From Flagellimonas pelagia (GTDB taxonomy: Bacteria > Bacteroidota > Bacteroidia > Flavobacteriales > Flavobacteriaceae), in contig NZ_QXFI01000013.1 of NCBI RefSeq assembly GCF_003584135.1, positions 248,001 to 312,000 on the forward strand: DNA of 64,000 nt, given 5' to 3'. The position numbers and the translations under genes were made by a program. The first letter of the stretch is position 1. The number at the start of each line of letters is the position of its first letter. Positions 17,790 to 26,990 of the stretch are shown in pieces. Under the pieces are notes generated by a model. That model was not told where the DNA came from. It saw nothing but the letters and a program-made list of their open reading frames with translations, and searched no databases.

Positions 17790-20024
17790 ATGAGATTCCT
17801 ATTATTTCTTTGCCTATTCGCCATTCCATATTTTGGCAGTGCACAAATCCAGGTAATGGGAAAAGTGGTCGAGTACAATGACAAGGGCAAAACCATCCCC
17901 CTGCCCTATGCCAATGTATACTGGCTGGCCAGCACTGAAGGGGCTGTGTCGGATTCGTTGGGTAATTTCAAAATCCCTTATAACGCCGACTCCAAAAAGC
18001 TTATCATTAGCTTAATGGGGTACCGTTCGGATACCATTCCGGTAAACCGGCCCAATTTGAGCAATATTGTGTTGTACCCCAATGTGATTTTGGATGAGGT
18101 GGTTGTTGAAAAAGAGGTGGCCCCCATTCAAAAATCCTTGTTCAAAGTTCAGAATGTGGTTTCTGTAGATAGCAGGGAAATGTTAAAAGCAGCATGTTGT
18201 AACCTTTCGGAGAGTTTTGAAACCAATCCCACCGTCGATGTAAACGTCTCCGATGCCATTCTTGGGGCCAAACAAATCCAAATGTTGGGACTGAACAGTC
18301 CTTACTTATTGTTCACACAGGAAAATATGCCGTCAATTCGGGGAGCTTCGCAGGTGTTTGGATTGTCCTTTACACCAGGATCATGGATAGAGAGCATACA
18401 GATTACCAAAGGGGCAGGTAGTGTACTCAACGGATTTGAAAGTATCTCCGGCCATATCAATACAGAGCTGATGAAGCCGTTGACAGACAAACGGTTCTTT
18501 TTGAACATGTATGGCAACAATTATGAACGCTACGAATTCAATTCACGCTATAACCATAATATTACGGATAATCTGGGAACCGGACTCTATGTACATGCCA
18601 ATCTTAGAAATGGATACATTGATAACAACGGTGACTCTTTTTTGGATACTCCATTGGCCAAACAGATCAACATCATGAACCGATGGCAATATATGAACCC
18701 AGAAAATGGTTGGGTCGGCTATGCCAATGTTCAATACTTGACCGATACCAAGGAAATTGGCCAAAATGATTTTGATTCCGATACGGACAAACTAACTACC
18801 AATTCCTGGGGCAGTGTCATCAATACGAACAGATTGGACCTTTCTGCTAAAACCGGTTATGTTTTTCCTGACCTACCCTATCAAAGTTTTGGCATACAAA
18901 CCGCATACAGTGTACATGACCAAGATTCTTATTATGGCTTGAATGTTTACGATATCAACCATTCATCCTTTTATACCAACCTAATTTTCAATAGCATCAT
19001 CGGTAGTACACAACATAAGTTCAAAACCGGTTTAAGTTTAACTTATGATGGTTTCAAGGAAATGGTAAACAGTACGGCCTATAACCGATACGATAATTCC
19101 ATCGGAACATTTTTCGAGTATACCTTTGATAATTTGGAAGGTCTGAGTTTTGAATCGGGATTGCGCATAGACCGGCATAACAACCTGGGCACGTTCATTA
19201 CCCCAAGATTCCATCTAAGATATTCCCTATGGGACAAGGCCAGTTTTAGGGCTTCCTTTGGCAGGGGCAAACGAGGAGCCAATATATTTGCCGAAAACCA
19301 ACAGCTATTTGCCTCTTCCCGACAAATTGCGATTACGGAAAATGGGGGGAATTATTATGGATTACGTCCTGAAAAAGCCTGGAACTATGGGGTCAGTTTC
19401 ATCCAAAAGCTTTATCTGTGGAACAGGGTAATGGATTTTTCCGTTGATTTTTACCGGACACAGTTCGAGGACCAAGTGGTTGTGGATTGGGAAAGCCCCC
19501 AAGAAATTGGGTTTTACAATCTGGAAGGCAAAAGCTATTCGAACAGTCTACAAATCGATTGGAATTATGAAGTCATTCAAAACCTGCATTTAAGGTCTAC
19601 CTATAAATTTTTCGATGTTGTCACCGATTACACCAGTGGTACTTTGGAAAGACCGTTGCAGCCTAAATATCGGTTCTTTGTCAACTTGGGCTATGAGACC
19701 AAAAAAGTCAGTGAAGGGCAGTGGCGTTTTGATTTTACCACGAATTGGCTGGGTAGCCAGCGTTTGCCCAATACCAGTACTAATCCGCAGGAATATCGAT
19801 TGCCATCGCACTCCCCTTCCTATATGCTGATGAATGCACAGATAACAAAAGTGTTTTCCGATAAGTTTGAATGCTATGTCGGTGGGGAGAATATTGGTAA
19901 TTTTACACAAAGTAATCCTATTATTTCAAGTTCGGATCCTTTTGGTCCCTATTTTGATAGTACCATCCTATATGGCCCGGTATTGAAAAGCATGTATTTT
20001 ATAGGGTTCAGATATAAAACTTAA
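17790..20024 (+). CDS. TonB-dependent outer membrane receptor
   Basis: From the ATG at 17790 the protein is 744 residues with the signal peptide MRFLLFLCLFAIPYFGSAQ. A carboxypeptidase-regulatory-like domain follows (VMGKVVEYND to about residue 100, including YANVYW and GNFKIPY). The plug domain includes SSESF-type segments and SIRGASQVFGLSFTPGSWIESIQITKGAGSVLNGFESISGHIN, here given by its parts, and a long beta-barrel ends with an aromatic-rich YFIGFRYKT. Such receptors import metal complexes or other bulky substrates using TonB energy. A heavy-metal-binding protein gene follows by 10 bases, which points to a metal or metal-chelate substrate. The frame is open 42 bases further upstream but that adds charged residues before the signal. 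Confidence 0.92.
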   Translation: MRFLLFLCLFAIPYFGSAQIQVMGKVVEYNDKGKTIPLPYANVYWLASTEGAVSDSLGNFKIPYNADSKKLIISLMGYRSDTIPVNRPNLSNIVLYPNVILDEVVVEKEVAPIQKSLFKVQNVVSVDSREMLKAACCNLSESFETNPTVDVNVSDAILGAKQIQMLGLNSPYLLFTQENMPSIRGASQVFGLSFTPGSWIESIQITKGAGSVLNGFESISGHINTELMKPLTDKRFFLNMYGNNYERYEFNSRYNHNITDNLGTGLYVHANLRNGYIDNNGDSFLDTPLAKQINIMNRWQYMNPENGWVGYANVQYLTDTKEIGQNDFDSDTDKLTTNSWGSVINTNRLDLSAKTGYVFPDLPYQSFGIQTAYSVHDQDSYYGLNVYDINHSSFYTNLIFNSIIGSTQHKFKTGLSLTYDGFKEMVNSTAYNRYDNSIGTFFEYTFDNLEGLSFESGLRIDRHNNLGTFITPRFHLRYSLWDKASFRASFGRGKRGANIFAENQQLFASSRQIAITENGGNYYGLRPEKAWNYGVSFIQKLYLWNRVMDFSVDFYRTQFEDQVVVDWESPQEIGFYNLEGKSYSNSLQIDWNYEVIQNLHLRSTYKFFDVVTDYTSGTLERPLQPKYRFFVNLGYETKKVSEGQWRFDFTTNWLGSQRLPNTSTNPQEYRLPSHSPSYMLMNAQITKVFSDKFECYVGGENIGNFTQSNPIISSSDPFGPYFDSTILYGPVLKSMYFIGFRYKT

Positions 20025-20034
20025 CTTTTAATGT

Positions 20035-20400
20035 ATGAAAACAATTGTATTGGCATTCATGACCGTACTGATTATGGGAATTGGAAATGCTCAAGAGAAA
20101 AACAAATCGGTGAATTTTGAGGTAAAAGGCAATTGTGGAATGTGCAAGAGTCGAATTGAAAAAGCCGCCATCAAGATCAAAGGAGTGAAATTTGCTTCAT
20201 GGAGCCCAGAAACAAAAGAATTCCAAGCCATAATTGATGAGCGGAAATGTACTATAAAAGACATTCAACAACGCATTGCGGAAGTTGGCCATGACTCTGA
20301 AGGTTTTACCGCACCCCAAGAAGTATACGACAGTTTACCCGAGTGCTGCAAATATCGAGATCCCGCTAGTGTTCACATGGATCATGGGAATAAAAATTAA
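20035..20400 (+). CDS. Periplasmic heavy-metal-associated (HMA) domain protein
   Basis: The 121-residue protein starts with a signal peptide (to about residue 19, GIGNAQ) and then one HMA domain with NCGMCKSRIEKAA, giving the metal-binding C-x-x-C at residues 34 and 37. The domain matches copper-chaperone-like folds of 65-70 residues. The C-terminus has an added tail with a Cys pair (PECCKYRDP) and ends HMDHGNKN. It is translated just after the TonB-dependent receptor and likely receives or buffers the imported metal. Metal identity is not visible; copper is favoured by the C-x-x-C type and by the tyrosinase gene opposite. Confidence 0.88.
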   Translation: MKTIVLAFMTVLIMGIGNAQEKNKSVNFEVKGNCGMCKSRIEKAAIKIKGVKFASWSPETKEFQAIIDERKCTIKDIQQRIAEVGHDSEGFTAPQEVYDSLPECCKYRDPASVHMDHGNKN

Positions 20401-20418
20401 GGGTTCACCACCAAACAT

Positions 20419-20446
20419 AAAAAGGGGGCGAAAATGCCCCCTTTTT
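20419..20446. terminator. Bidirectional intrinsic terminator
   Basis: AAAAAGGGGGC (20419-20429) pairs perfectly with GCCCCCTTTTT (20436-20446) around GAAAAT. The 11-base stem has A and T tracts on both sides and lies between the convergent HMA and tyrosinase genes, so it can end transcription from either strand. Confidence 0.9.
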
Positions 20447-20469
20447 ATTAATTTCTTTGTAAAAAAAAC

Positions 20470-21885
20470 TTACATTTTCACCACTCTCTTTACCACTAAA
20501 ATTTCCCCATTGGCATCGGTGACCTTGATCACATAAAAACCCGAGGCCAGTCCATACAGGTTCTTTATTACCATGGTATCCGTATTTTGGAACGCTTCTT
20601 CCTTTATTAACATCCCCATCATGTTGAACACTTCAATAACACAATCCTTACGTTTGCTTAGTTTGATGGTGATCTTCTCTGTGAACGGGTTTGGGGCAGC
20701 AGTAAGAATAATGGGCTTATCATCCAATAAATCACCACCTTCCTCCCAAACAATCTCCTCGTACAACTTATCAGAATAAGGGTATGGTTTGCTTTCTCTG
20801 TTCTTAACGAAAAGTGGGGTAAACTTGCCAGTATTCGCATTTTGGATATCAATGGAAGCCTGAAAGGACGATCCAGGTGCAGCTTCAAAACCTGGGGTAA
20901 GGTTAATTTCGTTAACAGACTTAAAACTGGCCACCGTACCGGAAGGAACCATAAAATTATTTCCTGCCTCAATGGTATATTGATAATAGAATATTTCTTC
21001 AGGATTATAGGTATTGCTAACAATATAATTATCCAACTGAGCCAGTTGGTTTTCAGCATAAAAAACCCCATAGACCCTAGAATCTGTTATATCATTTGGG
21101 TCTACGGATGGATATGTCACGCCGTTAAAGGTATAGGTTCCGTCATATCGGATCATGGAAGTAGTAATGTAAGAGGAGCTATGGTGGATTTCCTCCCAAT
21201 CATGCCAAACCTTATCAACAAATGAATGATGGAAGAAGAAAACAGGGTCGCGTGGTGACAGTGGTGTTGGCATGGCCCCACCAGTCCATACGTGTGCACC
21301 TCTGTGCACAGGTCGCCTTTCCAATTCGTTGGAAAACTCAAAAAAATCCGTCATTGTCATCAAGTTGGACACATCCGTGGGTGTGGGCAGTGGTCCTCCT
21401 GCACCGAAGCTCCTATTCAATGACCAATTGGCATTGAAACTTCCCAAAAAGGATTCATCCCACAATGCATCCGATGATGATTGATATATAGAAGAATCCC
21501 AAAATCCCAGACTAATTTCTGGGTTTATTTCCTGAATGGCTTGTTCAAGTTCAAAAATCATTCGTCTATGCCAAGCCAAAAATATCTCACGCTCGGGTTC
21601 TTGGGGCAAGTTAAAATGTAAATCCAGTCGGGTAGGATCGGCAGTATTGTCGAAATTAAAAAAATCCGCATGAAAATTGGCCAAATCATTCATAAGATCG
21701 GGGCCGTTTCGCAATTCATACAAGGCATTGACAAGCTCTGAAATTTCGTAATCCGTCATTTCATCAAATCCTTTCCTAATGCTTTGCGAAAAGATCATGG
21801 GAACCGAACCAAGAAGCAAACATACAATTATTGAAAATCGGAACTTTGTCATGTTTTTTGTTATTGAATTATTTTGAATTTTCAT
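20470..21885 (-). CDS. Secreted tyrosinase-family copper oxidase with T9SS C-terminal sorting domain
   Basis: The 471-residue protein has a signal peptide near residues 12-34, then a tyrosinase copper-binding domain. CuA ligands are probably H72 (NFHADFF), H90 and H106 (LAWHRRMIFELE). CuB ligands are H194 and H198 (VHRGAHVWTGG) and H220 (SPRDPVFFFHHSFVDKVW). About 80 C-terminal residues form a type A sorting domain (AAPNPFTEKITIKL ... GFYVIKVTDANGEILVVKRVVKM, given in parts), so the enzyme is exported by T9SS and anchored or released at the cell surface. The family oxidises phenols to quinones. Start choice between 21885 and 21852 is open; both give a signal peptide. The gene faces the HMA/receptor pair across a shared terminator. 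Confidence 0.9.
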   Translation of the reverse strand: MKIQNNSITKNMTKFRFSIIVCLLLGSVPMIFSQSIRKGFDEMTDYEISELVNALYELRNGPDLMNDLANFHADFFNFDNTADPTRLDLHFNLPQEPEREIFLAWHRRMIFELEQAIQEINPEISLGFWDSSIYQSSSDALWDESFLGSFNANWSLNRSFGAGGPLPTPTDVSNLMTMTDFFEFSNELERRPVHRGAHVWTGGAMPTPLSPRDPVFFFHHSFVDKVWHDWEEIHHSSSYITTSMIRYDGTYTFNGVTYPSVDPNDITDSRVYGVFYAENQLAQLDNYIVSNTYNPEEIFYYQYTIEAGNNFMVPSGTVASFKSVNEINLTPGFEAAPGSSFQASIDIQNANTGKFTPLFVKNRESKPYPYSDKLYEEIVWEEGGDLLDDKPIILTAAPNPFTEKITIKLSKRKDCVIEVFNMMGMLIKEEAFQNTDTMVIKNLYGLASGFYVIKVTDANGEILVVKRVVKM

Positions 21886-21906
21886 TTAAATAATAACTTT
21901 ATACTA

Positions 21907-22962
21907 TTAATTAGGCACCCAATCCTTTACCCCATCTAGAATCTCATTATAAATAGGGTGGTTCAAATAGCCACCATATGTTACATCACTTGTAAAAATT
22001 CCTGGATCTTGATTTGCCTCAAGTATCACAGGACCATTTTCGGTTATGGCAACATCCCACCCAATATATCGATCAGGCAAGTATTCCGTACTTAGCTTTA
22101 CCAACTCACAGGCTTCTTTAAAAAATGGGATTTTAAATCCGCCAAACACAAATTGGGTATCAGGATGCATTGGATAGTCTTCATTACCAAAATTTGCCTG
22201 CTCATAAGCAATTTCCTTCAGTGTACCATTATCCATGTTCACTCCAACATAAACACCTCCCGAGCTAGCATTGTCCACAACACTATCGCCCCTTCCAAAT
22301 CTCATAAATGCGCTTAGGACATGTACGTTGCTATTTGCGTCAATAAACGTTTCAAATCTAATGGTATTCACACTTTTAGAATAAATTTGAGCTATTTCCT
22401 TATGTTGCAATAGTATATGTTCATGGATAAAATCACCGCCCACCAATTCTTCGTACAGACTAGGTAGCCCTACCTTTATCCGACTTTTTTCCAATATTCT
22501 TGCCCCCGCTCCACCATATGCCGATATTGGCTTGACAAAAAACCTGTCTTTTTCGGTCATCATCCAAATCTGATTGAAGAATTCTTCCAATTCATTGTGG
22601 TCGTTTATTTTGTAAAGTTTCCCCTTCAAATAGAAATTTGTCCTAAAGTTATAACTGATCAATTCCGTTGAAGGAATGTTATTTTCCTTGCAAAAAAGGG
22701 AAAAACTCAGTTTATGGTCCATTACCATTATATATTCCTTCCGATGGTATTTTGGGCAATGTTTTACCTTATACGCTTCTTTGGTCCCTAAATAATCTTC
22801 AATATTTGAAATGTTCTTTCTATATAGAAACTTAAAATAATACCATGGTATTTCTTTCTTTAATACCCATAGATAGAAAAACTCATATACAATCCTGAGA
22901 TAGTTTTTTTTTCTTTTATCCTTCAAAAAAAATGCTAGCCCATTCCATTGTTTTTTGTTCAT
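21907..22962 (-). CDS. Sugar-transfer-associated ATP-grasp protein
   Basis: The protein has 351 residues. KDRFFVKPISAYGGAGARIL resembles the ATP-grasp nucleotide-binding lysine and glycine loop, and GWDVAITENGPVILEANQDPG is the metal-binding C-terminal motif of the superfamily. SVNTIRFETFID and SSGGVYVGVNMDNG fit the ATP-grasp family that is found beside glycosyltransferases and is thought to ligate an amino acid or other carboxylate to a sugar. It lies 21 bases after the tyrosinase start on the same strand direction and 52 bases before the FN3 gene stop. Its substrate is unknown. The N-terminal 90 residues are lysine- and aromatic-rich without a clear domain. Confidence 0.8.
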   Translation of the reverse strand: MNKKQWNGLAFFLKDKRKKNYLRIVYEFFYLWVLKKEIPWYYFKFLYRKNISNIEDYLGTKEAYKVKHCPKYHRKEYIMVMDHKLSFSLFCKENNIPSTELISYNFRTNFYLKGKLYKINDHNELEEFFNQIWMMTEKDRFFVKPISAYGGAGARILEKSRIKVGLPSLYEELVGGDFIHEHILLQHKEIAQIYSKSVNTIRFETFIDANSNVHVLSAFMRFGRGDSVVDNASSGGVYVGVNMDNGTLKEIAYEQANFGNEDYPMHPDTQFVFGGFKIPFFKEACELVKLSTEYLPDRYIGWDVAITENGPVILEANQDPGIFTSDVTYGGYLNHPIYNEILDGVKDWVPN

Positions 22963-23013
22963 TCATACAGTTTTTAACATCAAAAACATTAAAATCTAAT
23001 TTTGAATGAGCAA

Positions 23014-25071
23014 TTAATATTGATTGGAACCTTTGAGCTGTTTGATATCGTTTTGCAATAGCTCTATTTGATTTTGCTGTCTAAGGATGTAAAGTGTCAG
23101 TTCCTCAATTTTTTGGAGCAATTTTGCATCCATATCTCCCAGATCAATACCATTTTCCTTTATTTTTTCCGCACTTGGAATATTTGGAAGATGTCCATTT
23201 TCCTTGATATACTCGCGTACTTTTTCAAGATCCATCAATTGGAATTTTTCTTCAAAAACAAAATCGGGCCAGTTACCTTGCAACTCAACCTTAACGCCTT
23301 CGGCTATCATATTACCGGCTACTGCCAATCTATAACCTTGCGTATTTGTTGTCCCAATCCCAACATTCTGGTTTGCAAACAAATCCCTTACTGTCCAATC
23401 AACAGTATCCAAGTTGGCGTTTTCAGAAGTATAGTCCACAACACCGGATCCCGCCAATGTTGTTACACTCTCGGTATTACCTGCAGTAGAAGTGTTTCCG
23501 GCGGCATCCTGTGCCAAAACAGTAAAATCATAGGTGGTATCAGGTGTCAACCCGGTAACATTAAAATTTGTCGAGGTACCTGTATTCGCTAAAAAGATTC
23601 CATTTCGTACAACCTGATAGTTGGTCACACCTACATTATCGGAAGATACACTCCATGAAAGGTTACTGGATGTAGATGTTGTATTGGATGATGTCAAGTC
23701 TATAACCGCACTTGGAGCTTCAGTGTCCACAGTACCAGTGGTTGTTACGCTTTCTGTATTTCCTGAAACCGAAGTGTTACCTGCAGCATCTTCGGCAAAT
23801 ACCGTAAAGTCATAACTTGTGCTAGGTGACAACCCAGTTACATTAAAACTGGTTGAACCAGTACTACCAATTTCAATTCCATCTTGAAAAACAAGGTATC
23901 CGGTCACCCCAATATTATCCAAGGAAGCACTCCAAGAAAGGTCAACTGAGGTGTCAGTGATATTGGAGGAGGCCAAATCATTTACAGCACTTGGAGCTTC
24001 GGTATCGGGTGGTGCCAAAGTAACCACTGTTTCCGTATTTCCACCAATAGACACATTCCCAGCCGCATCTTGTGCAAAAACTGTGAAGTCATAACTTGTA
24101 CTTGGGGTCAATCCTGAGACATTAATATTTGTAGTGGTTCCTGTACTTCCAATACTGACCCCATCTTGAAAAACTTCATAATTCGTCACACCAACATTAT
24201 CCGTGGAACTTGCCCATGTCAAGGTTGTTCCAGTAGAGGTAATGTTAGAGGAAGTTAAAGAGGTTACTGAAGTTGGTGCCTGTGTATCTGCCAGTGTATT
24301 TACGGTTGCCACATTACTTGCCGCTGAGACATTCCCTGCCGCATCCTCTGCAAATACCGTAAAATTGTAAGAAGTATTGGGTGAAAGTCCTGTTGCATTG
24401 AAGGATGTTGTAGTCCCAGAATTTCCAACACTCACTCCGTCCCGGAAAACCTCATAGTTGGTAACCCCAACATTGTCCGTGGATGCACTCCATGAAAGCG
24501 AAGCTCCTGACATAGTAATATTGGACGAAGACAAATCGGTAATGGCACTTGGTGCTTCAGTATCAGAATTGGGAGGAGTAATCGAAACATTATCGATGAA
24601 AACCTGGTTCCCTGCTTGACTACCACTTCTTGGTGAAGTGTATACAACAATCACAGGATTGGGGTTCGTTGCCGTCAGAGTCCATGTATATTCCGTCCAG
24701 TTTGCTGAATTTATCGTAGTTGTTGCGAATCCTGCAAATCCAGACCAATTGGCAAATGCAGGGCTGTTCGCATTGTTTCCCTGTCTTGCCCAAATACTGA
24801 TATTGTAGACTTCACCGACCACCGCGTTGAAAGTGTACGACATATCCCTACCAGTAGATGAATTGCCTTGAGTGGCGACTGAGCTTATGGCGTAGGTCCC
24901 TTGAAAAGGATTGTCAGTACTGGAAGTTATGTTCGCCGTTCCTGTCCATCCGGTTGTTGCATTTGCCTCGTTCTCAATAGAGGCAGCATTGGCTTGGGTA
25001 TGTAAATTTTGGGCGTTGAGCCCATAGGATAATAATACAACAAAGGTTGAGAATAGTAATTTTAGCTTCAT
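23014..25071 (-). CDS. Secreted protein with jelly-roll module, four fibronectin type III repeats and tail-fibre-like C-terminus
   Basis: The 685-residue protein has a signal peptide (MKLKLLFSTFVVLLSYGLNAQ) and a carbohydrate-binding-module-like beta-sandwich at about 25-166. Four FN3 domains start at DTxAP near residues 170, 262, 356 and 449. From about 565, NVGIGTTNTQGYRLAVAG begins a C-terminal region similar to that of tail-fibre/endosialidase-type proteins of Bacteroidota, with NGHLPNIPS and a final coiled coil (KIEELTLYILRQQNQIE) likely to trimerise. No catalytic motif is visible, and no T9SS sorting domain is seen at the end. Likely a surface or matrix adhesin; function inferred from architecture only. 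Confidence 0.85.
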   Translation of the reverse strand: MKLKLLFSTFVVLLSYGLNAQNLHTQANAASIENEANATTGWTGTANITSSTDNPFQGTYAISSVATQGNSSTGRDMSYTFNAVVGEVYNISIWARQGNNANSPAFANWSGFAGFATTTINSANWTEYTWTLTATNPNPVIVVYTSPRSGSQAGNQVFIDNVSITPPNSDTEAPSAITDLSSSNITMSGASLSWSASTDNVGVTNYEVFRDGVSVGNSGTTTSFNATGLSPNTSYNFTVFAEDAAGNVSAASNVATVNTLADTQAPTSVTSLTSSNITSTGTTLTWASSTDNVGVTNYEVFQDGVSIGSTGTTTNINVSGLTPSTSYDFTVFAQDAAGNVSIGGNTETVVTLAPPDTEAPSAVNDLASSNITDTSVDLSWSASLDNIGVTGYLVFQDGIEIGSTGSTSFNVTGLSPSTSYDFTVFAEDAAGNTSVSGNTESVTTTGTVDTEAPSAVIDLTSSNTTSTSSNLSWSVSSDNVGVTNYQVVRNGIFLANTGTSTNFNVTGLTPDTTYDFTVLAQDAAGNTSTAGNTESVTTLAGSGVVDYTSENANLDTVDWTVRDLFANQNVGIGTTNTQGYRLAVAGNMIAEGVKVELQGNWPDFVFEEKFQLMDLEKVREYIKENGHLPNIPSAEKIKENGIDLGDMDAKLLQKIEELTLYILRQQNQIELLQNDIKQLKGSNQY
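23452..24564 (-). repeat. Tandem coding repeat of four FN3 modules
   Basis: Four units of about 276-282 bases encode the fibronectin type III domains. Each unit keeps DTxAP at its start, NVGVTNY or a near match in the middle and a TSYxFTVxAxDAAGN block near the end. The near-identity of these blocks suggests past duplication or gene conversion. Confidence 0.85.
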
Positions 25072-25492
25072 TATCGGTTGGTGTTTAACATGTTGAGGTA
25101 CTTGACTTTAAAACAAAGTTATATGATGGTATACCCAAAATGGATCATACGCTTCAAAATATCGATAAAATGCAGAAAAATACTATGAGTGAATCTTTCA
25201 AATTCAATTTTATGTAAATCGGGGAAAAATCTCATATTCTGCAATTAAAAATTGATCTCCCCGTTTTATATTTATAGATTTTTTTCATTGGAAGCCATCC
25301 AGTATAGAATTGTCAACGTATCTTTAAATAGTATGGTCCTTGATAATGGTTTTTGACAACCACTAGATCAAGCTTCATAATTTTTTAAAGTGACATATTT
25401 AGAATTTAGGTTTCCTATTATATGGCAACATAAACATTGATACATTTATAGATTCGCCCTTAAATCTAACATGGCCTCAATTATTATTACCT
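25072..25492. other. Intergenic region between divergent genes
   Basis: This AT-rich stretch of about 420 bases separates the divergent FN3 and CapK-like genes. A -7 element candidate for the FN3 gene lies at 25114-25121. I see no convincing small gene, RNA or repeat; a ten-codon ATG frame near 25187 looks like chance. Confidence 0.55.
25114..25121 (-). promoter_or_regulatory. -7 promoter element candidate for the FN3 gene
   Basis: The minus strand reads TAACTTTG, matching TAnnTTTG, 43 bases upstream of the start codon. A TTTG lies 14 bases further upstream, shorter spacing than usual. Confidence 0.4.
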
Positions 25493-26836
25493 ATGAGCTA
25501 TAACTTATTAAATCGGTTACGATATCATTCATTTTGGATTCTGGATGCCCTAAAGGGCGGGGGAATCAAAAGCGATATAAAAGACATTAGGGCATCATTC
25601 GAATTGGAATCCTTTGATAGCCTCAAAGAAAAGAACCAAAATTATTTGAAGGAGCTTCTCGATAAGGCAACCAGTGAAAGTGATTTCTATAAACCTTTCA
25701 AAAATTATAAATCCCTTGACGATTTTCCCGTCATCAATAAAACAATTATACGGAACAATTTTGATGATATCCGTCCAAAGACCCTCCGTAATGAAAAATG
25801 CTATTTTATTTACACTAGTGGGTCAACAGGGACCCCTTTCAAAATATGTCAAAATGAAAGAAAGAAGAATAGGAATACTGCCGACACCCTATTTTTTGCA
25901 GAAAGGGCCGGTTATACCCTGGGTGAAAAACTACTATATCTAAGATTATGGACCGACCGGTTAAAGAAGAGTCGGATTTCGGCCGCATTGCAAAATATTG
26001 TCCAATTGGACATTTGTGAATTGGAGGACAAGCAAATTCACAACCTGTTGATGAAGCTGCAAAAAGATAAATCCCCCAAAGGATGGCTGGGTTATCCGTC
26101 AGGTATGGAAAAAATTTGTAATTATCTTGAAGCCCAGAATTCCAAACCGCTAGACTGTAATATCAATTCGATTATTGGCATTTCCGAAAATTTGAGCGAT
26201 CATGTCCGCAGTAAAATGTGGCATTACTTCGGTTCACCAATGGTATCCAGATATTCAAACACAGAAAATGGGATTATTGCCCAACAATCCATTGACAGTC
26301 ATTACTTCATAATAAATTGGGCCAGTTATATTGTTGAAATCCTTGATTTCAATTCGAATGAACCCGTAAAAAATGGGGGATTGGGAAGAATAGTGATCAC
26401 GGATCTATTCAACCATGCAACCCCAATGATACGATACGATACTGGTGATATTGGCGCCATTGATATTAAGCCAAATCAACGGTTCCCGGTGCTTTGTTCG
26501 GTCGAAGGTCGACAAAGTGATATTTTGTTCAATACCGAGGGTAAAATGGTTAGTCCCTTTAAATTTATGAGCATTGTTCCCGAGTTTCCAGAGCTGAAAC
26601 AAATACAGTTTATTCAAACCGGTAAAATACACTATACCGTGAAAATAAATGTTTCCGGCACTTTTGCCAGAGAAAATGAATTGATGGCGCTTTTCAAATC
26701 CTACATCGGAAACAATGCCCAAGTTTCAATTGACTATGTGGATGAAATTCCGACACTTATTTCCAAAAAAAGAAAAATTACGAGAAATATACTTGTTGAG
26801 AAATCAAAGTTGGAAAATTTAACGTTCACTTTATAA
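25493..26836 (+). CDS. CapK-like adenylating enzyme (phenylacetate-CoA ligase family), second copy
   Basis: The 447-residue protein repeats the architecture of the enzyme at 15786: TSGSTGTPFKIC loop, NRNTADTLFFAERAGY, YSNTENGIIAQQ, MIRYDTGDIGA, EGRQSDILFN and a C-terminal ISKKRKITRN lysine. The two copies share the same length class and block order but differ along the whole sequence, so they are old paralogues rather than a recent duplication. It opens the run that continues with the initiating transferase, acetyltransferase, acyl carrier protein and AMP ligase. A carboxylate-activating role on the glycan is inferred from family context. Confidence 0.82.
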   Translation: MSYNLLNRLRYHSFWILDALKGGGIKSDIKDIRASFELESFDSLKEKNQNYLKELLDKATSESDFYKPFKNYKSLDDFPVINKTIIRNNFDDIRPKTLRNEKCYFIYTSGSTGTPFKICQNERKKNRNTADTLFFAERAGYTLGEKLLYLRLWTDRLKKSRISAALQNIVQLDICELEDKQIHNLLMKLQKDKSPKGWLGYPSGMEKICNYLEAQNSKPLDCNINSIIGISENLSDHVRSKMWHYFGSPMVSRYSNTENGIIAQQSIDSHYFIINWASYIVEILDFNSNEPVKNGGLGRIVITDLFNHATPMIRYDTGDIGAIDIKPNQRFPVLCSVEGRQSDILFNTEGKMVSPFKFMSIVPEFPELKQIQFIQTGKIHYTVKINVSGTFARENELMALFKSYIGNNAQVSIDYVDEIPTLISKKRKITRNILVEKSKLENLTFTL

Positions 26837-26990
26837 AGGACCGTCGATAAAATTTTAAATTCCATCTTCCTTCAGATTAAATTTGCAAATATTGCATCTT
26901 GACCTCATTAATGGAAAATTGGTCTAAAATCTTTTCTTACCAAATGATGTTGACTCAATTTTGCAAAGTCAGCTAACCAAAATCGAACAT

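Noticed and set aside
23452-24564. Possible CRISPR-like or mobile repeat array
   Set aside because: The repeats are in-frame, about 280 bases long, adjacent and encode FN3 domains, so they are protein modules.
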